Assembly: GCF_024349685.1 (NCBI RefSeq)
Contig: NZ_AP025944.1
Location: 1,990,001-2,054,000, forward strand
DNA length: 64,000 nt
Direction of reading: 5' to 3'
Source of the DNA: Pseudomonas sp. LRP2-20
GTDB taxonomy: Bacteria; Pseudomonadota; Gammaproteobacteria; Pseudomonadales; Pseudomonadaceae
The notes under the pieces: generated by a model
Databases searched by the model: none
Seen by the model: the letters and a program-made list of their open reading frames with translations, nothing else
What the model was told of the DNA's origin: nothing
Position numbers and translations under genes: made by a program
In this document: piece by piece, positions 31,117 to 39,636 of the stretch
Numbering within the stretch: position 1 is the first letter of the stretch
How the letters are laid out: each line of letters starts with the position of its first letter

Positions 31117-31860
31117 ATGTCCAAAGTCTACTTACTGCCCGCTGTGTCGCTTCTAGGGTTGATGTTGGCCGGTTGCGGCACTACACCGGAAAACGCCACA
31201 TTGCTTGAAGCCCGAGAAGCCTATTCGGTGTTGCAGGGCAACCCTGAAGCAAGCCGCCTCGCCGCGCTGGAAACCCAGGATGCCTATACCGCCCTGGGCA
31301 AGGCCGAGGCCGCCTCCCTGAAGGACCGCAAGTCCGCCGAGGTCGAGCGTTTGGCCACCCTGGCTGGCCGGCAGATCGCGTTTGCCGAACAGACCATCGA
31401 CTGGCGCAAGAGCGATGCCCAGCTCAAGCGTGTAGAGCTCGAGCGTACCCAGGCTCAGCTGGATGCGCGCACCGCGCAGCTCAAGGCGCTGCAGACCAGG
31501 CCCAGTGCCCGCGGCGACGTAGTCACTTTTGCTGACGTGCTGTTCCAGACCGGCAAGGCCGAACTGAATAGCGGCAGCCATCACAAGATCCAGCAATTGG
31601 CGGCCTACTTGCAGGGCAACCCCGGGCTCACCATCGAAGTGGCAGGTCATACCGACTCCACCGGCAGCGACAGCCTCAACCGGCGACTGTCCGAGGATCG
31701 AGCCGCCTCGGTAGCCCATGCGTTGCGGCGCCAAGGCGTGGCACCTGAGCGTATCAGCACGGTGGGCTATGGCAAGGACCAACCGGTGGCGAGCAATGCC
31801 ACGGCACATTCGCGCCAACTCAATCGGCGCGTCGAAGTGGTGCTCCTCAAGCGCACCTGA
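31117..31860 (+). CDS. OmpA-family lipoprotein with DUF4398-like N-terminus
   Basis: A 247-residue lipoprotein with lipobox MLAGC (cysteine near residue 20). A helical DUF4398-like region covers about 25-115. A C-terminal OmpA peptidoglycan-binding domain covers about 125-245, with NPGLTIEVAGHTDSTGS, the NRRLSEDRAASVAHAL helix and the final SRQLNRRVEV motif. These residues bind diaminopimelate-containing peptidoglycan. ATG 31117 has AAGGAA upstream. It forms a pair with the preceding lipoprotein gene. Confidence 0.88.
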   Translation: MSKVYLLPAVSLLGLMLAGCGTTPENATLLEAREAYSVLQGNPEASRLAALETQDAYTALGKAEAASLKDRKSAEVERLATLAGRQIAFAEQTIDWRKSDAQLKRVELERTQAQLDARTAQLKALQTRPSARGDVVTFADVLFQTGKAELNSGSHHKIQQLAAYLQGNPGLTIEVAGHTDSTGSDSLNRRLSEDRAASVAHALRRQGVAPERISTVGYGKDQPVASNATAHSRQLNRRVEVVLLKRT

Positions 31861-31965
31861 CCCTTCGCCAGGCGCAGTCCCGGGCTGCGCCATCCTGCAC
31901 GTTGCGATGGTCAAATCACAACGCTGTCCCTAAAGTAATCGTCTCCACGATTGCAGGGACCGAGC

Positions 31966-32661
31966 ATGACCGATCTGAGCGCATTCCCCATCACCCGCAA
32001 ATGGCCGGCGCAGCACCCCGAGCGCCTGCAGCTGTATTCGCTGCCCACGCCCAACGGCGTCAAGGTATCGATCATGCTGGAGGAAATCGGCCTGCCCTAT
32101 GAGCCGCACAAGGTCAGTTTCGACAACGATGACCAGCTGAGCCGCGAGTTCATCTCGCTCAGTGCCAACAACAAGATCCCGGCGATCCTCGACCCCAACG
32201 GCCCGGGCGGCCAGCCGCTGCCGTTGTTCGAGTCGGGAGCGATATTGCAGTACCTGGCGGAAAAGACCGGGCAGCTGCTGAGCCAGGATCCGGCCCAGCG
32301 TTATCAGACGCTGCAGTGGCTGATGTTCCAGATGGGCGGTATCGGGCCGATGTTCGGCCAGGTCGGTTTCTTCCATTTCTTTGCTGGCAAAGAGTATGAA
32401 GACAAGCGCCCGCGCGACCGTTACGTCAACGAGTCCAAGCGCCTGCTGGGGGTATTGGACCGGCACCTGCAAGGGCGTGAGTGGATGGTCGATGAATACA
32501 GCATCGCCGACATCGCCATCTTCCCCTGGGTGCGCAACCTGGTGGAACGCTACAACGCGCGCGAGCTGGTGGGCTTTGACCAATTCAAGGAAGTGCAGCG
32601 GGTGCTGGCCAAGTTCCTTGAGCGGCCCGCCGTGCAGCGTGGTCTGAAAATCCCTTCCTGA
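31966..32661 (+). CDS. Glutathione S-transferase family protein (YghU/YfcG-like)
   Basis: The 231-residue protein has an N-terminal thioredoxin-like domain with QLYSLPTPNGVKVSIMLEEIGLPYE, the TPNG signature of the Nu-class (YfcG/YghU) bacterial enzymes. The glutathione-binding LFESGAILQYLAEK follows. A helical C-terminal domain begins near residue 105. Nu-class members have disulfide-bond reductase activity with glutathione. ATG 31966 (MTDLSAFP) has AGGGA upstream. It is a single gene. Confidence 0.88.
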   Translation: MTDLSAFPITRKWPAQHPERLQLYSLPTPNGVKVSIMLEEIGLPYEPHKVSFDNDDQLSREFISLSANNKIPAILDPNGPGGQPLPLFESGAILQYLAEKTGQLLSQDPAQRYQTLQWLMFQMGGIGPMFGQVGFFHFFAGKEYEDKRPRDRYVNESKRLLGVLDRHLQGREWMVDEYSIADIAIFPWVRNLVERYNARELVGFDQFKEVQRVLAKFLERPAVQRGLKIPS

Positions 32662-32678
32662 TAAACAGCTGAGGACAC

Positions 32679-32794
32679 TGTGGGAGCAGCGCTTGCCGGC
32701 GATGGGCCGCGAAGCGGCCCCGGCGATTCATGCGAGAACCTTGAAATCGTGGGGCCGCTTCGCGGCCCATCGCCGGCAAGCGCGGCTCCCACAC
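32679..32794. repeat. Inverted REP-like pair, distinct family
   Basis: A 116-base near-palindrome with arms of the form TGGGAGC...GCTTGCCGGCGATGGGCCGCGAAGCGGCC and its complement. The core TTGCCGGCGATGGGCCGCG differs from the other REPs in the window, so it is a second REP subfamily. It lies between the glutathione transferase and Pit genes, which converge. Confidence 0.8.
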
Positions 32795-32830
32795 GTGACC
32801 GCGTACACCTGGAAGCTGTTCGGTGTTGGT

Positions 32831-34447
32831 TCAGATGATCTGATTGAGCAGCCAGTACAGGCTACCGGCCAACAGCATCGCCGCTGGCAAGGTCAGCACC
32901 CAGGCCATCAGCAGGTTGATCAGCGTGCGCTGCTGAATGCCCGAGCCGTTGGCAACCATGGTCCCGGCCACCCCCGAACTCAGCACGTGTGTTGTCGATA
33001 CCGGCAGTCCGAACATGTCCGCCGCACCAATGGTGCACATGGCAACCACTTCCGCCGAAGCCCCTTGGGCATAGCTCAGGTGGGTCTTGCCGATCTTCTC
33101 GCCCACCGTCACCACGATACGCCTCCAGCCGACCATGGTACCCAGGCCCAATGCGATGGCCACGGCCACCTTGACCCAGAGCGGAATGTAGCGGGTGGCA
33201 TCGTCCAGCTGGGTCTTGAACAGCTGCACGTGGCTACGGGTATCGGCGTCGAATGCCACCAGCTGTTTCTTCTCGATCAGGCGGATGGCTTCGCTGGTCA
33301 GGTACATGTCGTTGCGCACGTTGGCCATGGCTTCGGCCGGCACGCGCTGCAGCGAACCATAGCCTTTGACCTGGTCACCGATCATGCCGGTGAGCGCGGC
33401 GAGTGCTGGTACCAGCTGCGCGCTGGCCTTGGGCTCGGCGATGAACGCGGTCAGCGCCTGACGCGGGTCGGCGGGGGCCGGCCCGGGGGCGGTGCGCACC
33501 AGGACCTGGCGGGTCACTTCGGCGACGGCGGAAAACTGCAGCGCCTGCTCGCTGGGCATGGTCTTGTTCAGGGCGTAGGCCATCGGCAGGGTGCCGACCA
33601 GGATCAGCATGATCAGGCCCATGCCTTTCTGCCCGTCGTTGGAGCCGTGGGCGAACGACACGCCGGTGCAGGTCAGGATCAGGATGCCGCGGATCCACCA
33701 CGGTGGTGGCGTGCGCTCCTTCGGCGCCTGGTACAGTTCCTTGCGCTTGACCAGCGCGCGCAGGGCCAGCAGCAACAAGGCAGCACAGGCAAAGCCGATC
33801 AGCGGCGAGAACAGCAGGGCATAGCCGACCTTGCTGGCCTGGGCCCAGTCGACGCCGCTGGTACCGTCGCGCCCGTGCATCAGTGCGTTGGCCACGCCCA
33901 CGCCGATGATCGAGCCGATCAGTGTGTGCGAAGAGGACGCAGGCAGGCCCAGCCACCAGGTGCCAAGGTTCCAGATGATCGCCGCCAGCAGCAAGGCGAA
34001 GACCATGGCGAAGCCTGCGGAGGAGCCGACTTGTAGAATCAGCTCCACCGGTAGCAGGGCGATGATGCCGAACGCCACCGCGCCGCTGGAAAGCAGCACG
34101 CCCAGGAAGTTGCACAACCCGGACCAGACCACTGCCACCGGTGCCGGCAGCGAGTGGGTGTAGATCACCGTGGCCACCGCGTTGGCGGTGTCATGGAAGC
34201 CGTTGACGAACTCGAAGCCCAGGGCGATCAGCAGTGCCAGGCCCAGTAGCAGAAAGGGCGTAACGGTGGTGATCACCGTGCCGCTGGCGGTCACGTCCTG
34301 CTTGAGGCTCCAGGCGGTATAGGCGATACCGGCCAGCAGCAGGCCGAAGAACAGCACGAGGGTGGCGCGCCCGGGTCTGTGCGCAAGTTGCGGGCGAGAA
34401 TCGCTATGGGCCAGTGGCAGCTGGCTGGCCAGGGACGGGGTTGCCAT
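32831..34447 (-). CDS. pit: Pit-family inorganic phosphate transporter
   Basis: The 538-residue membrane protein belongs to the PiT family of low-affinity phosphate symporters. Both family signatures are visible: GFEFVNGFHDTANAVATVIYT near residue 75 and FAHGSNDGQKGMGL near residue 265, with a third copy-like part near SSGVAGTMVANGSG. A large cytoplasmic loop (about 290-420) separates the halves. ATG 34447 (MATPSLASQ) has GGAG five bases upstream. No phosphate-regulator gene is adjacent. Confidence 0.92.
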   Translation of the reverse strand: MATPSLASQLPLAHSDSRPQLAHRPGRATLVLFFGLLLAGIAYTAWSLKQDVTASGTVITTVTPFLLLGLALLIALGFEFVNGFHDTANAVATVIYTHSLPAPVAVVWSGLCNFLGVLLSSGAVAFGIIALLPVELILQVGSSAGFAMVFALLLAAIIWNLGTWWLGLPASSSHTLIGSIIGVGVANALMHGRDGTSGVDWAQASKVGYALLFSPLIGFACAALLLLALRALVKRKELYQAPKERTPPPWWIRGILILTCTGVSFAHGSNDGQKGMGLIMLILVGTLPMAYALNKTMPSEQALQFSAVAEVTRQVLVRTAPGPAPADPRQALTAFIAEPKASAQLVPALAALTGMIGDQVKGYGSLQRVPAEAMANVRNDMYLTSEAIRLIEKKQLVAFDADTRSHVQLFKTQLDDATRYIPLWVKVAVAIALGLGTMVGWRRIVVTVGEKIGKTHLSYAQGASAEVVAMCTIGAADMFGLPVSTTHVLSSGVAGTMVANGSGIQQRTLINLLMAWVLTLPAAMLLAGSLYWLLNQII

Positions 34448-34568
34448 GGGGGCTCCGGTCGGCGTCGGCGAGGGTGGCTCTGAGCATAGAAACAATTCCT
34501 CGGCTGGACGTGACCTCGGTCAATGAATTACCTAGGCTCAAGACAGACGGTAAAGGCAGGAGAACCCC

Positions 34569-34955
34569 ATGATTCGCTGCAAGCGCGTCTACGACGCGCC
34601 AGAGAAGGAGGATGGCCAGCGTGTGCTGGTCGACCGCCTGTGGCCGCGCAACAAACGCAAGGAGCAACTGCAGGGCGAGTGGTTTCGCGACGTGGCGCCA
34701 TCCACCGGTTTGCGCAAGGCGTTGCACCAGGGCGAGGTGGATTTCGCCGGGTTCACCCAACGCTATCAGCAAGAACTGGCGGCGCACCCTGAACACTGGT
34801 ACCCGCTGCTGGACCTTGCGGCCAACGGCAACCTGACCCTGCTGTACGCCGGCAAGGACACCGAGCACAACAACGCCCAAGTGCTGGCGGCCTGGCTGGA
34901 AGACGAACTGGAGCGGCGCGGCCCGGGCAGCTCGCCGGTGTGCTATGCCCGTTGA
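34569..34955 (+). CDS. DUF488 family protein
   Basis: A 128-residue soluble protein of the DUF488 family, recognised by KRVYDAPEKEDGQRVLVDRLWPRN at the start and LTLLYAGKDTEHNNAQVLAAWLE near the end. The biochemical role of the family is not established. Its stop overlaps the start of the GNAT gene by 11 bases, so the two are probably cotranslated. Confidence 0.85.
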   Translation: MIRCKRVYDAPEKEDGQRVLVDRLWPRNKRKEQLQGEWFRDVAPSTGLRKALHQGEVDFAGFTQRYQQELAAHPEHWYPLLDLAANGNLTLLYAGKDTEHNNAQVLAAWLEDELERRGPGSSPVCYAR

Positions 34956-35376
34956 GCTGGTCGCCGCGAGCGACGCCTGGTGCACCTTTGCCCGCGACCT
35001 GACGCGGCGGGCGATGCTGCCCTATTACCGCGAGTTCGACCTGTTATGGATCGAAGAAGCATTCGACCAGGCCTGGGGCTGGCGCGAGCAGTGGCTGGTG
35101 ATGGAAGGTGAGGTCGTGCTGGGTTTCTGCAGCCTCAGCCAGGACCGGCAGGCATTGTTCATTCGCGAGTTGCACCTGGTGCCGGAGCAGCGTGGGCGAG
35201 GGGTGGGCAGCCAGGTGCTGGAGACCCTGGCCGAATGGGCGGCGCAGCGGCGCCTGCCGCTGTTGAGGTTGATGGTGTTCAAGAGCAACCCGGCGCGGCA
35301 GCTGTACCGGCGCCATGGGTTTGTCGAGATGGGGGAGGATGACTGCTTTGTGAGGATGCAACGGGCTATCGGTTGA
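34945..35376 (+). CDS. GNAT-family N-acetyltransferase
   Basis: A 143-residue protein with the GNAT fold. The acetyl-CoA loop is LVPEQRGRGVGSQVLETLAEWA (Q/RxxGxG/A pattern), followed by LMVFKSNPARQLYRRHGFVE, the typical beta5-alpha4 end. Substrate is unknown. It overlaps the DUF488 gene by 11 bases and is followed by a REP pair. Confidence 0.87.
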   Translation: MPVELVAASDAWCTFARDLTRRAMLPYYREFDLLWIEEAFDQAWGWREQWLVMEGEVVLGFCSLSQDRQALFIRELHLVPEQRGRGVGSQVLETLAEWAAQRRLPLLRLMVFKSNPARQLYRRHGFVEMGEDDCFVRMQRAIG

Positions 35377-35377
35377 C

Positions 35378-35484
35378 CTGTGCCGGCCTCTCGCGGGTAA
35401 ACCCGCTCCCACAGGAACATCACAGCATTCAAGTCAGTGGTAAATCTGTGGGAGCGGGTTTACCCGCGAAGAGGCCGGTGCAGT
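35378..35484. repeat. Inverted REP pair
   Basis: Two facing copies with a TTTACCCGCG/CGCGGGTAAA core variant (about 35381-35416 and 35447-35483). They lie between the convergent GNAT gene and the end of the alginate-like operon and probably stabilise its 3' end. Confidence 0.85.
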
Positions 35485-35500
35485 CACAGCAGATGGTGGA

Positions 35501-36955
35501 TCATTGCTGCCTCACCCTCACAGTCTCACCCTGGCGCACAGTGGCTTCCAGCAACTGCCCCTGCAATGGCAGCAAGTCGCCGATCAACAGGTTCTGCAAC
35601 AACGGCTTGCCATCGAAGCTGTTGCCCCCCAGCAGCACATCCCGCACACCCTCCACCCGCACCAGTGCCTTGCCGACCTGGCCCAGGCGGTTGCCGCTGA
35701 GCACCAGCGGCCCGGCCAGTGGCGTGGCATTGCGCAGGCTGATGGCATATTCCGCTGTGTTGCCGATACGGTTGTCGAGCAGCGCCACGGCGCCCACCTC
35801 GCTGGCATCCACCGCGCTACCCTGGCTGCTGGCCAGCAAGTTGTCGTCGATCACCAGCGGCGCCGCCGGTGTGGGTGCCAGGCTGCGCAGCTGGATGCCA
35901 TTGCCGCGGCTGTCACCGATGCGGTTGCCGGCCAGCAGCACCGCGCCCTGTTGCTCGCTGACTTCGATGGCGGCCTTGGTTGCGCCAAGGATCAGGTTGC
36001 CTTCGACCAGGGCGCGGGTCTGGCCACGCAGGCGCACGCCGCTGTTGTTGTCGATGCCGCGCAGCTGGTTGCCCAGCAGTTTGACCTGGCTGTTCTGCAC
36101 ATCGATGGCGTATTGCTGCGACTGCTCGAACTGGCTGCCGGTGATGGTCGCCTGACTGTGCTGCAGCTCCACCGCGCTGGACATCTCGCTGAACTGGCTG
36201 TCGCGGATGATCACCGTAGCCGGGCGCGTGCTGGCCGCCTGCTGGGTGCTCAACGCCGTGGTCAGGCCCCGGGACAGGTTGGCGTTGTAGCCCAGGCGCT
36301 TGAGCGTCGAGCCGATCACCTGGGTGTGGCTGCCGGCCCAGGCCACCACGAACGGCCGCCAGGCACGGTCGGTGCTGCCCGGTCGGTCGCCGGCCATGCT
36401 CTGCAGGCTGGACTGGTTCAGCCCGAGCCAGCCCTGGTTGATCAGCGCCGTGCCGGAGAGGCTCGACAGGTACAGGCTGGTGCCTTCGAGCAGCAACCCG
36501 GCGTCGCTGCCGATCATCAACGGGTAGCTGAGCAGGTAGCCATCCTTGTAGCGCTTGAGGATGCGTGGGTCGTTCAGCGCGTCGTGCAACTGCGCCAGGG
36601 TGATGCTGCCGTCGCGCAGCATCACCACCTGCGGGTGGTGGGCCTGGTAACCGGCGATGGCGCGGAACAGGCCGTTGTTGACGAACGGCTCGAACGGCCA
36701 GCTGCCGGCCTGGGACGAGAACATTGGTTGCAGGCTGACGCTGGCGCGCCCGGCCGGGCGTTGCCGTTCGGCTTGCTGGAACGCCACGGCCTGGCGCACC
36801 TTCAGGCGCAACTGGTCGGCCTGCAGCTGGCGTTGCTCCCGGGGCAGGGTGTCCACGGTCTGGTTGACTGGCAGCGTTTGGCTGGCTGCCTGGGCGGTGC
36901 CTGCCAGGCACAGGGCGGCCAGGCAGGTGAGGGAAAAGCGGGCGAGGGCAGCCAT
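35501..36955 (-). CDS. algG: AlgG-like beta-helix protein with degenerate epimerase motif
   Basis: This 484-residue exported protein resembles AlgG, the periplasmic mannuronan C5-epimerase. It has a signal peptide (1-23, ending GTAQA) and a right-handed beta-helix from about 240 to 450 with repeated N/D-x-I/L-x-G turns. Known AlgG proteins carry the catalytic motif DPHDRS, with the His as base. Here the aligned position (after YAI) reads DVQNSQ at residues 285-290 (36086-36103), so the His is lost. It is also shorter than the usual about 540. It probably serves as a periplasmic scaffold for polymer export without epimerase activity; another chemistry is possible. It is the last gene of the operon, 3 bases after the algL-like gene, instead of following algE. 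Confidence 0.8.
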   Translation of the reverse strand: MAALARFSLTCLAALCLAGTAQAASQTLPVNQTVDTLPREQRQLQADQLRLKVRQAVAFQQAERQRPAGRASVSLQPMFSSQAGSWPFEPFVNNGLFRAIAGYQAHHPQVVMLRDGSITLAQLHDALNDPRILKRYKDGYLLSYPLMIGSDAGLLLEGTSLYLSSLSGTALINQGWLGLNQSSLQSMAGDRPGSTDRAWRPFVVAWAGSHTQVIGSTLKRLGYNANLSRGLTTALSTQQAASTRPATVIIRDSQFSEMSSAVELQHSQATITGSQFEQSQQYAIDVQNSQVKLLGNQLRGIDNNSGVRLRGQTRALVEGNLILGATKAAIEVSEQQGAVLLAGNRIGDSRGNGIQLRSLAPTPAAPLVIDDNLLASSQGSAVDASEVGAVALLDNRIGNTAEYAISLRNATPLAGPLVLSGNRLGQVGKALVRVEGVRDVLLGGNSFDGKPLLQNLLIGDLLPLQGQLLEATVRQGETVRVRQQ

Positions 36956-36958
36956 GGG

Positions 36959-38188
36959 TCAGCTCCTTGATCCGGGCAGTGGGGGGTAGAACGCTTTGAT
37001 CGGGCCGCCGAGCTGGCTGTAGTTGTCCACCTCGCCGTCTTCGCTGTCGTACAGCTGGCGGGCCAGGGCATGTCCGGGGTTGCGCTGCAGGAACGGGATC
37101 AGCCAGGCCATCTTGTACGGTGCCACATCCGCCTGGGACTGGCCCTTGAGTTCGGGCAGGTCGCCTGGGGCGAGCACCGTGCGGGCGGCGAAGTTGGCCA
37201 GCAGGTCGAGGGTCTGCTGGTCTTCGCGGCTCCACGGCAGGCCGTTGGCGCGCGCCGACTCGGCCAGCAGCACCAGCGGCACCAGGGCGTACTGGCTGTA
37301 GTTGGCCGCCAGCTTGCTGCGCGCCACTTCCAGCGGCAGGTAGGCATAGTTGCCATTGTTGGCGCGCACGGCCTGGGCCAGGCCACGGCGCAGGTTGCCG
37401 TCGGCCCACTGGATGAAGTCGTCGCGGCCGACCAGCATGCCGGTGGCGGCCACGGCCCAGGCCGCCCAGTAGTCGTGGTTGTTGAAGTACACACCGCTGG
37501 TGCTGCGGCGTGGGTCGTATTCCTGGATCACCAGCTCGCCCAGGCGGGTGAACCAGCGGCGCTGTGCCTCGCTCAACTGCAGCTTGCCGTCACTGGCCGA
37601 CTGGGTCAGCAGCACGGCACCGGCCATGGCCGCCAGCGCCCATTTGCGCGCGGCCATGCCGGTGCCGCTGGCATCCGGGTTGAGCAGGGCGCCGGCTTCG
37701 GCCCAGTGTTGCAGCCACTGGTCCTGGCAGGCCAGGGCCATGTTGGCCTGCTGGGGTTTCTTGGCGCCCTGGAAGCGTTTGCTGGCGTAGATCAGGCCGC
37801 CAACGAACGCTTTGACCTGCTTGCCGATGCGTTCGCTGTCGGCATCGGGGCTGCTGCGCAGGGTCGACTTGCTGGCGTCGCGCTGGTCGTACTTGCTTTC
37901 CAGGTGCAGGCTGCCGGTGTAGGGCGCTGGCGGTTCCTTGCTGCAGACCAGGGTGCGGTAGTCGGCGATCATGGCTGACTGTGGAGTGCTGTGGGGGGGC
38001 CAGATGGATTGCGCTGCCTGAGATTGGGAGCTCAACAGGAACAGGGTGAGCAGGATTGGCGCCGCTCTGCGGCCCTTCGCGGGCAAGCCCGCTCCCACAC
38101 CGACCGCGTCAGCTGTGGGGAACTCTGTGGCAGCGGGCATGCCCGCGAAGGGCCGCAAAGCGGCCCCAATCAGCGGTATCACATGCAT
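36959..38188 (-). CDS. algL: AlgL-like alginate lyase with REP-expanded signal peptide
   Basis: AlgL degrades alginate that strays into the periplasm and is part of the export complex. Key residues match the polysaccharide lyase family 5 pattern: SKYD with a lysine, FNNHDYWAAW with the catalytic His, and an Arg seven residues before a Tyr in ARSKLAANYSQYAL. ATG 38188 lies eight bases after GGAG and overlaps the algX stop by 10 bases. The resulting 409 residues exceed the usual about 370. The excess is residues 8-43, translated from an in-frame inverted REP pair (38060-38167). The hydrophobic core PILLTLFLLSS and SQA cleavage site follow. A GTG start at residue 31 would give a short normal signal peptide and is an alternative. 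Confidence 0.82.
   Translation of the reverse strand: MHVIPLIGAALRPFAGMPAATEFPTADAVGVGAGLPAKGRRAAPILLTLFLLSSQSQAAQSIWPPHSTPQSAMIADYRTLVCSKEPPAPYTGSLHLESKYDQRDASKSTLRSSPDADSERIGKQVKAFVGGLIYASKRFQGAKKPQQANMALACQDQWLQHWAEAGALLNPDASGTGMAARKWALAAMAGAVLLTQSASDGKLQLSEAQRRWFTRLGELVIQEYDPRRSTSGVYFNNHDYWAAWAVAATGMLVGRDDFIQWADGNLRRGLAQAVRANNGNYAYLPLEVARSKLAANYSQYALVPLVLLAESARANGLPWSREDQQTLDLLANFAARTVLAPGDLPELKGQSQADVAPYKMAWLIPFLQRNPGHALARQLYDSEDGEVDNYSQLGGPIKAFYPPLPGSRS
38059..38167. repeat. Inverted REP pair inside the algL-like coding sequence
   Basis: Facing REP copies at about 38059-38100 and 38125-38167 lie within the 5' end of the algL-like frame. About 108 bases, a multiple of three, so the frame stays open through both. 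REP elements normally lie outside genes. Confidence 0.85.
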
Positions 38189-39609
38189 AGCCTGGTCTCC
38201 ACATCGGTCGCCGCAGTCCCGGCCTTGGTCGGCTCCATGAACACCGACAGCAGGTTGGCCCCGGCAAATTCCGGTGCCTTGCTCAGCTCCAGGTAATACT
38301 GCCCACCCGTCACCGCCGCCTCGCGGCGGAACCACACCTTGTCCCGCGCACCGTTGTCGTAATAGACGATGATGTAGAAGTCCTTGACGTTCTTGTCGCT
38401 CAGGCGGATGTCGAGAAACCCCTTCGACAGCGCCTGGCGGCCACTGCCGGCATTGCTCAGCAGCTCGATGCGCTCGCCCACCTTCAACGCCGGCCGTTGC
38501 AGCTTCGCGCCGAGCACCTCCTTGTTTGCCGCACAGCCACCCTGTACCGCCGGCACCAGCTGGCGGTACATCAACGGCGAGTCGAGCCGGTAGTTGGCCG
38601 GCAGCTCCCAGACGATCAGCTTGGGCGGCGCCTTGGCTTTGTAGTCGCTGGACAGCAGGTATTCCAGCAACGAACCCTCTTCACCCACCCCGGGCAAGGC
38701 GTAGTTGAGGATGTCGACGTTCAGGTACTGTTTCAGGTAGCCGTCGAAATTGAACTGTTTGCTCTCGTCTTCACGGGCTGCGGCGTTACTGTCGCCGACC
38801 AGGATCACCTGTGGGTCCGGCGCCTCGTCGAACAGGGCGTCGGCGCCTGACGCCAGCGGAATGGTCTGGTAGCCGCGTACGTACTGGAAACCGTAGTTGT
38901 TGCCGCAGATGCTGCTCATCGCCAGGTTCAGGGTGCCGTCCTTGGGCACCATCACGCCCGGTTCGGTGCGGTATTCCTTCTTGGTCAGCCCGGCATAGAA
39001 CGGTTGGCGGCGGATTTCCTCGGCCATCAGCCTGGCGGTGGCCTCGGCGCCGGAAGGCGTCCAGTGGTGGTCGCGGCGGAAGAAGTACTCGCCCTTCGGC
39101 GGCTGCTGCACTAGCTGCATCATCGGCGCCACCAGCGCGCCGGCCTGGCGCAACTGGCCGAGGTAGGCGGCGAGGTTGTTGCTGGCGCGGGCATAGTCGA
39201 AGCCATGCAACTGGTCGGCGAACAGCTTGTCGCGGTGCATCAGCCCGCGAGTCGGCTGGATCGCCATGGCCACATGAATGCCCTGGCGCTCGAACGCCTG
39301 CATCAGGCGGGCGAACTCTGGGCGCATCGGCGCGGGGATGCCGAAGTCGTTGGTCAGGTCGACCGCCGAGCGGAACAACCAGCGGTCCTTGCCAGGCACG
39401 ATCTCGCGCATCAGTTTCATGCGCCCTTCGGCATAGCGTTGCGGGTCGCTCAAGGCCGGGCAAACCATGCACTGCAGGTTCTCGCAACCCGGCCCGCCCA
39501 CTTGGGCAGGCTGGGCAGGCTGGGCAGGCTGGGCGGGCTGGGCGGCCTGGCCCGGCAGGCTGAGCAAGGCCAGGGCAGCGCTCAGGCCAAAAGGTACAAG
39601 GGTCTTCAT
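38179..39609 (-). CDS. algX: AlgX-like alginate O-acetyltransferase
   Basis: AlgX is a periplasmic SGNH-like O-acetyltransferase that binds alginate through a C-terminal carbohydrate-binding module. The 476-residue protein has a signal peptide (1-22), the Asp-x-His pair in RRDHHWTPSGAEA (D180, H182) and the serine in VILVGDSNAA (S274). Other AlgX proteins have GTSN here; GDSN keeps the serine. A QPA repeat (residues 24-36) follows the signal peptide and is encoded by 9-base tandem repeats (about 39502-39550). Cysteines at 42, 47, 50 and near the C-terminus fit disulfides. ATG 39609 has AAGGA upstream. In the canonical operon algX follows algG; here it precedes algL-G. Confidence 0.88.
   Translation of the reverse strand: MKTLVPFGLSAALALLSLPGQAAQPAQPAQPAQPAQVGGPGCENLQCMVCPALSDPQRYAEGRMKLMREIVPGKDRWLFRSAVDLTNDFGIPAPMRPEFARLMQAFERQGIHVAMAIQPTRGLMHRDKLFADQLHGFDYARASNNLAAYLGQLRQAGALVAPMMQLVQQPPKGEYFFRRDHHWTPSGAEATARLMAEEIRRQPFYAGLTKKEYRTEPGVMVPKDGTLNLAMSSICGNNYGFQYVRGYQTIPLASGADALFDEAPDPQVILVGDSNAAAREDESKQFNFDGYLKQYLNVDILNYALPGVGEEGSLLEYLLSSDYKAKAPPKLIVWELPANYRLDSPLMYRQLVPAVQGGCAANKEVLGAKLQRPALKVGERIELLSNAGSGRQALSKGFLDIRLSDKNVKDFYIIVYYDNGARDKVWFRREAAVTGGQYYLELSKAPEFAGANLLSVFMEPTKAGTAATDVETRLCM
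39502..39550. repeat. 9-base tandem repeat in the algX-like gene
   Basis: About five units of the form CTGGGCAGG occur head to tail and encode the Gln-Pro-Ala repeats just after the signal peptide. Unit length is a multiple of three, so changes in copy number would only alter linker length. Confidence 0.8.
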
Positions 39610-39636
39610 GTGCCATTCATCCTTGCAGGGCAATCA

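Noticed and set aside
18301-38167. REP pairs as CRISPR repeats
   Set aside because: The copies are in facing pairs, scattered singly between genes, with no regular spacers and no cas genes.
38189-38335. Longer N-terminus of the AlgL-like protein
   Set aside because: The extension is entirely within the algX-like coding region and has no signal peptide features; ATG 38188 with GGAG is better.
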